Shown: piece by piece, positions 63,001 to 64,000 of the stretch
Layout of the letters: each line of letters begins with the position of its first letter
Position numbering within the stretch: the first letter of the stretch is position 1
Assembly: GCA_916610825.1 (NCBI GenBank)
Contig: OU744454.1
Location: forward strand, 707,001 to 771,000
DNA: 64,000 bases
Reading direction: 5' to 3'
Source of the DNA: Haliclystus octoradiatus
Lineage: Eukaryota; Cnidaria; Staurozoa; Stauromedusae; Haliclystidae
The notes under the pieces: generated by a model
Seen by the model: only the letters and a program-made list of their open reading frames with translations
The model's database searches: none
Told to the model about the DNA's origin: nothing
Made by a program: the position numbers and the translations under genes

Positions 63001-64000
63001 GATGTCGGAGATATGCTATTAGATACTGAGTCAAATAGGGATACAATTGGAATGTTAAGATTTATTCTCCCATTTCAACTAATATGACTAAATTCATCTC
63101 TAATTGGATGCATCAGTTTTCTGCCACTCTTGGTTGGATATTCAATTTACTGCTAATTTTTATTTTCAGATTTTTAATGCGCTTTGAAATTGGTTTTTCG
63201 CAAACAGATAAAGATTGGGATACAATTATTCAATTTTCAAAAGCAAAAACTGATATTGTGCTTCTTTTTGTCAGAGGACTTGGAGATAAAAGTAAGTCAC
63301 CAGTTGGTAGAATAGATTTATGATTACACAACAATTAACATACATATTCAATTCATCATGCTTCAATTTAAATTCAGTCACATAATTTTTTTAATCATTC
63401 AACGTGACTGCCAGAAGGCTAAATCATTTGTGAAACCCTGACTGCAGTCTTTAATATATGTTAAGTGTCTCTTAGATTTCTCAATAGCCATTGTACTACA
63501 AATGTACATAATTGCATTGCATTGCCATAATTAAACTCCCAAATGTATTTATTTTTCTTGCTTGCAGTACATCGGTACTTCCTTGAAACTGCATTTGTAT
63601 ATGGTACAGAGTATAAATTTGTAATTACAACTTCAGTTGGTCTAAAAGCACTCGATGGGTAAGTTAAAGCACACTCAATTAAATAATTAAATGACCTGCT
63701 CATATTTACATAAATTTCCCATACCCCATAGTGCCCCCAATTATTTCATTTCATCTATTTATAACAAGCCTTTTGTCTTTTCAAATTAATTTCTTTACTG
63801 TTATAATTTCTCAATTTGTTTACAACTATTCAGTGAATGTTATTAGGGTTCATTTAATGTTAGTAGGGTCCTTTTAATGTTTGTATGGTCCATCTTATGT
63901 TAGTAGGGTCCATTTAATGTTAGTAGGGTCCATTTAATGTTTGTATGGTCCTTTTAATGTTAGTAGGGTCCATTTAATGTTTGTATGGTCCATTTAATGT
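60022..64000 (+). CDS. TXNDC16: Thioredoxin domain-containing protein 16, 5' part (runs off the window)
   Basis: Six exons are visible: 60022-60193, 61284-61363, 61985-62049, 62831-62902, 63170-63291 and 63568-63658, all in phase; the rest lies beyond 64000. The start MATRTTIFNLLSIASLLLLF followed by PLCSC is a signal peptide, expected for this endoplasmic-reticulum lumenal, secreted thioredoxin-fold protein. The first domain keeps the family cysteines in SQCQKDSKILHCLQ. The later block DIVLLFVRGLGDK-(V/I)HRYFLETAFVYGTEYK-FVITT matches the vertebrate TXNDC16 stretch around EAAFVYGTTYQFVLTT, which is the main basis for the name. The visible part has no CxxC redox motif, consistent with the N-terminal thioredoxin-like domains of this family. 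The intron after exon 6 contains a 20 bp minisatellite. Confidence 0.88.
63836..64000 (+). repeat. 20 bp minisatellite in TXNDC16
   Basis: TGTTAGTAGGGTCCATTTAA and variants (TTTGTATGGTCC, CCTTTTAA) repeat about eight times and run to the right edge, so the array continues beyond the window. Confidence 0.9.

Overview
This is nuclear DNA of an animal. The genes are split by short GT-AG introns, the DNA is AT-rich, and it carries LINE remnants, tRNA-derived SINEs, hAT, MULE and other DNA-transposon copies, and long microsatellites. Genes are closely packed (ten in 64 kb, often 200-1000 bp apart), and the conserved proteins resemble their vertebrate counterparts closely. A marine invertebrate, perhaps an invertebrate deuterostome, is my best guess; the sequence alone does not settle the taxon.

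Layout, left to right: an unrecognised secreted protein (minus, 343-10103, 13 exons); an intronless coiled-coil protein (plus, 13115-15715); a type I membrane protein with 11 EGF repeats (minus, 16070-19698); COPS9, the 58-residue COP9 signalosome acidic subunit (plus, 20710-24023), with a non-autonomous hAT element in each intron; DOHH, deoxyhypusine hydroxylase (minus, 24288-33786, 14 exons), whose first intron holds two DNA transposons; an AP-1 complex sigma subunit (plus, 34023-36454), head to head with DOHH across 236 bp; COG8 (plus, 36994-49801, 13 exons), with a 4.1 kb satellite in its last intron; ANKRD42 (minus, 50268-56661, 15 exons), with a 1.1 kb (AAT)n tract in intron 1; an intronless MFSD8-like transporter (minus, 57032-58450); and the 5' part of TXNDC16 (plus, from 60022, running off the right edge).

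Exon structures were assembled by reading splice sites and checking that coding phases close. The assembled lengths are whole codons and close to known family lengths: DOHH 304 aa, AP1S 160 aa, COG8 576 aa, ANKRD42 492 aa, COPS9 58 aa. Functionally this is a housekeeping neighbourhood: Golgi and endosome trafficking (AP1S, COG8), a lysosomal-type transporter, translation-factor modification (DOHH) and signalosome (COPS9). Nothing suggests that the genes form a pathway together.

The most unusual content is in the introns and spacers: a dispersed repeat with a hammerhead-ribozyme-like core; two transposon copies that share an internal core but carry entirely different subterminal repeats; a MITE-like element whose termini carry a GC-rich palindrome; a TIR-bounded minisatellite with higher-order structure; and a tRNA-derived SINE family with a conserved 3' hairpin.
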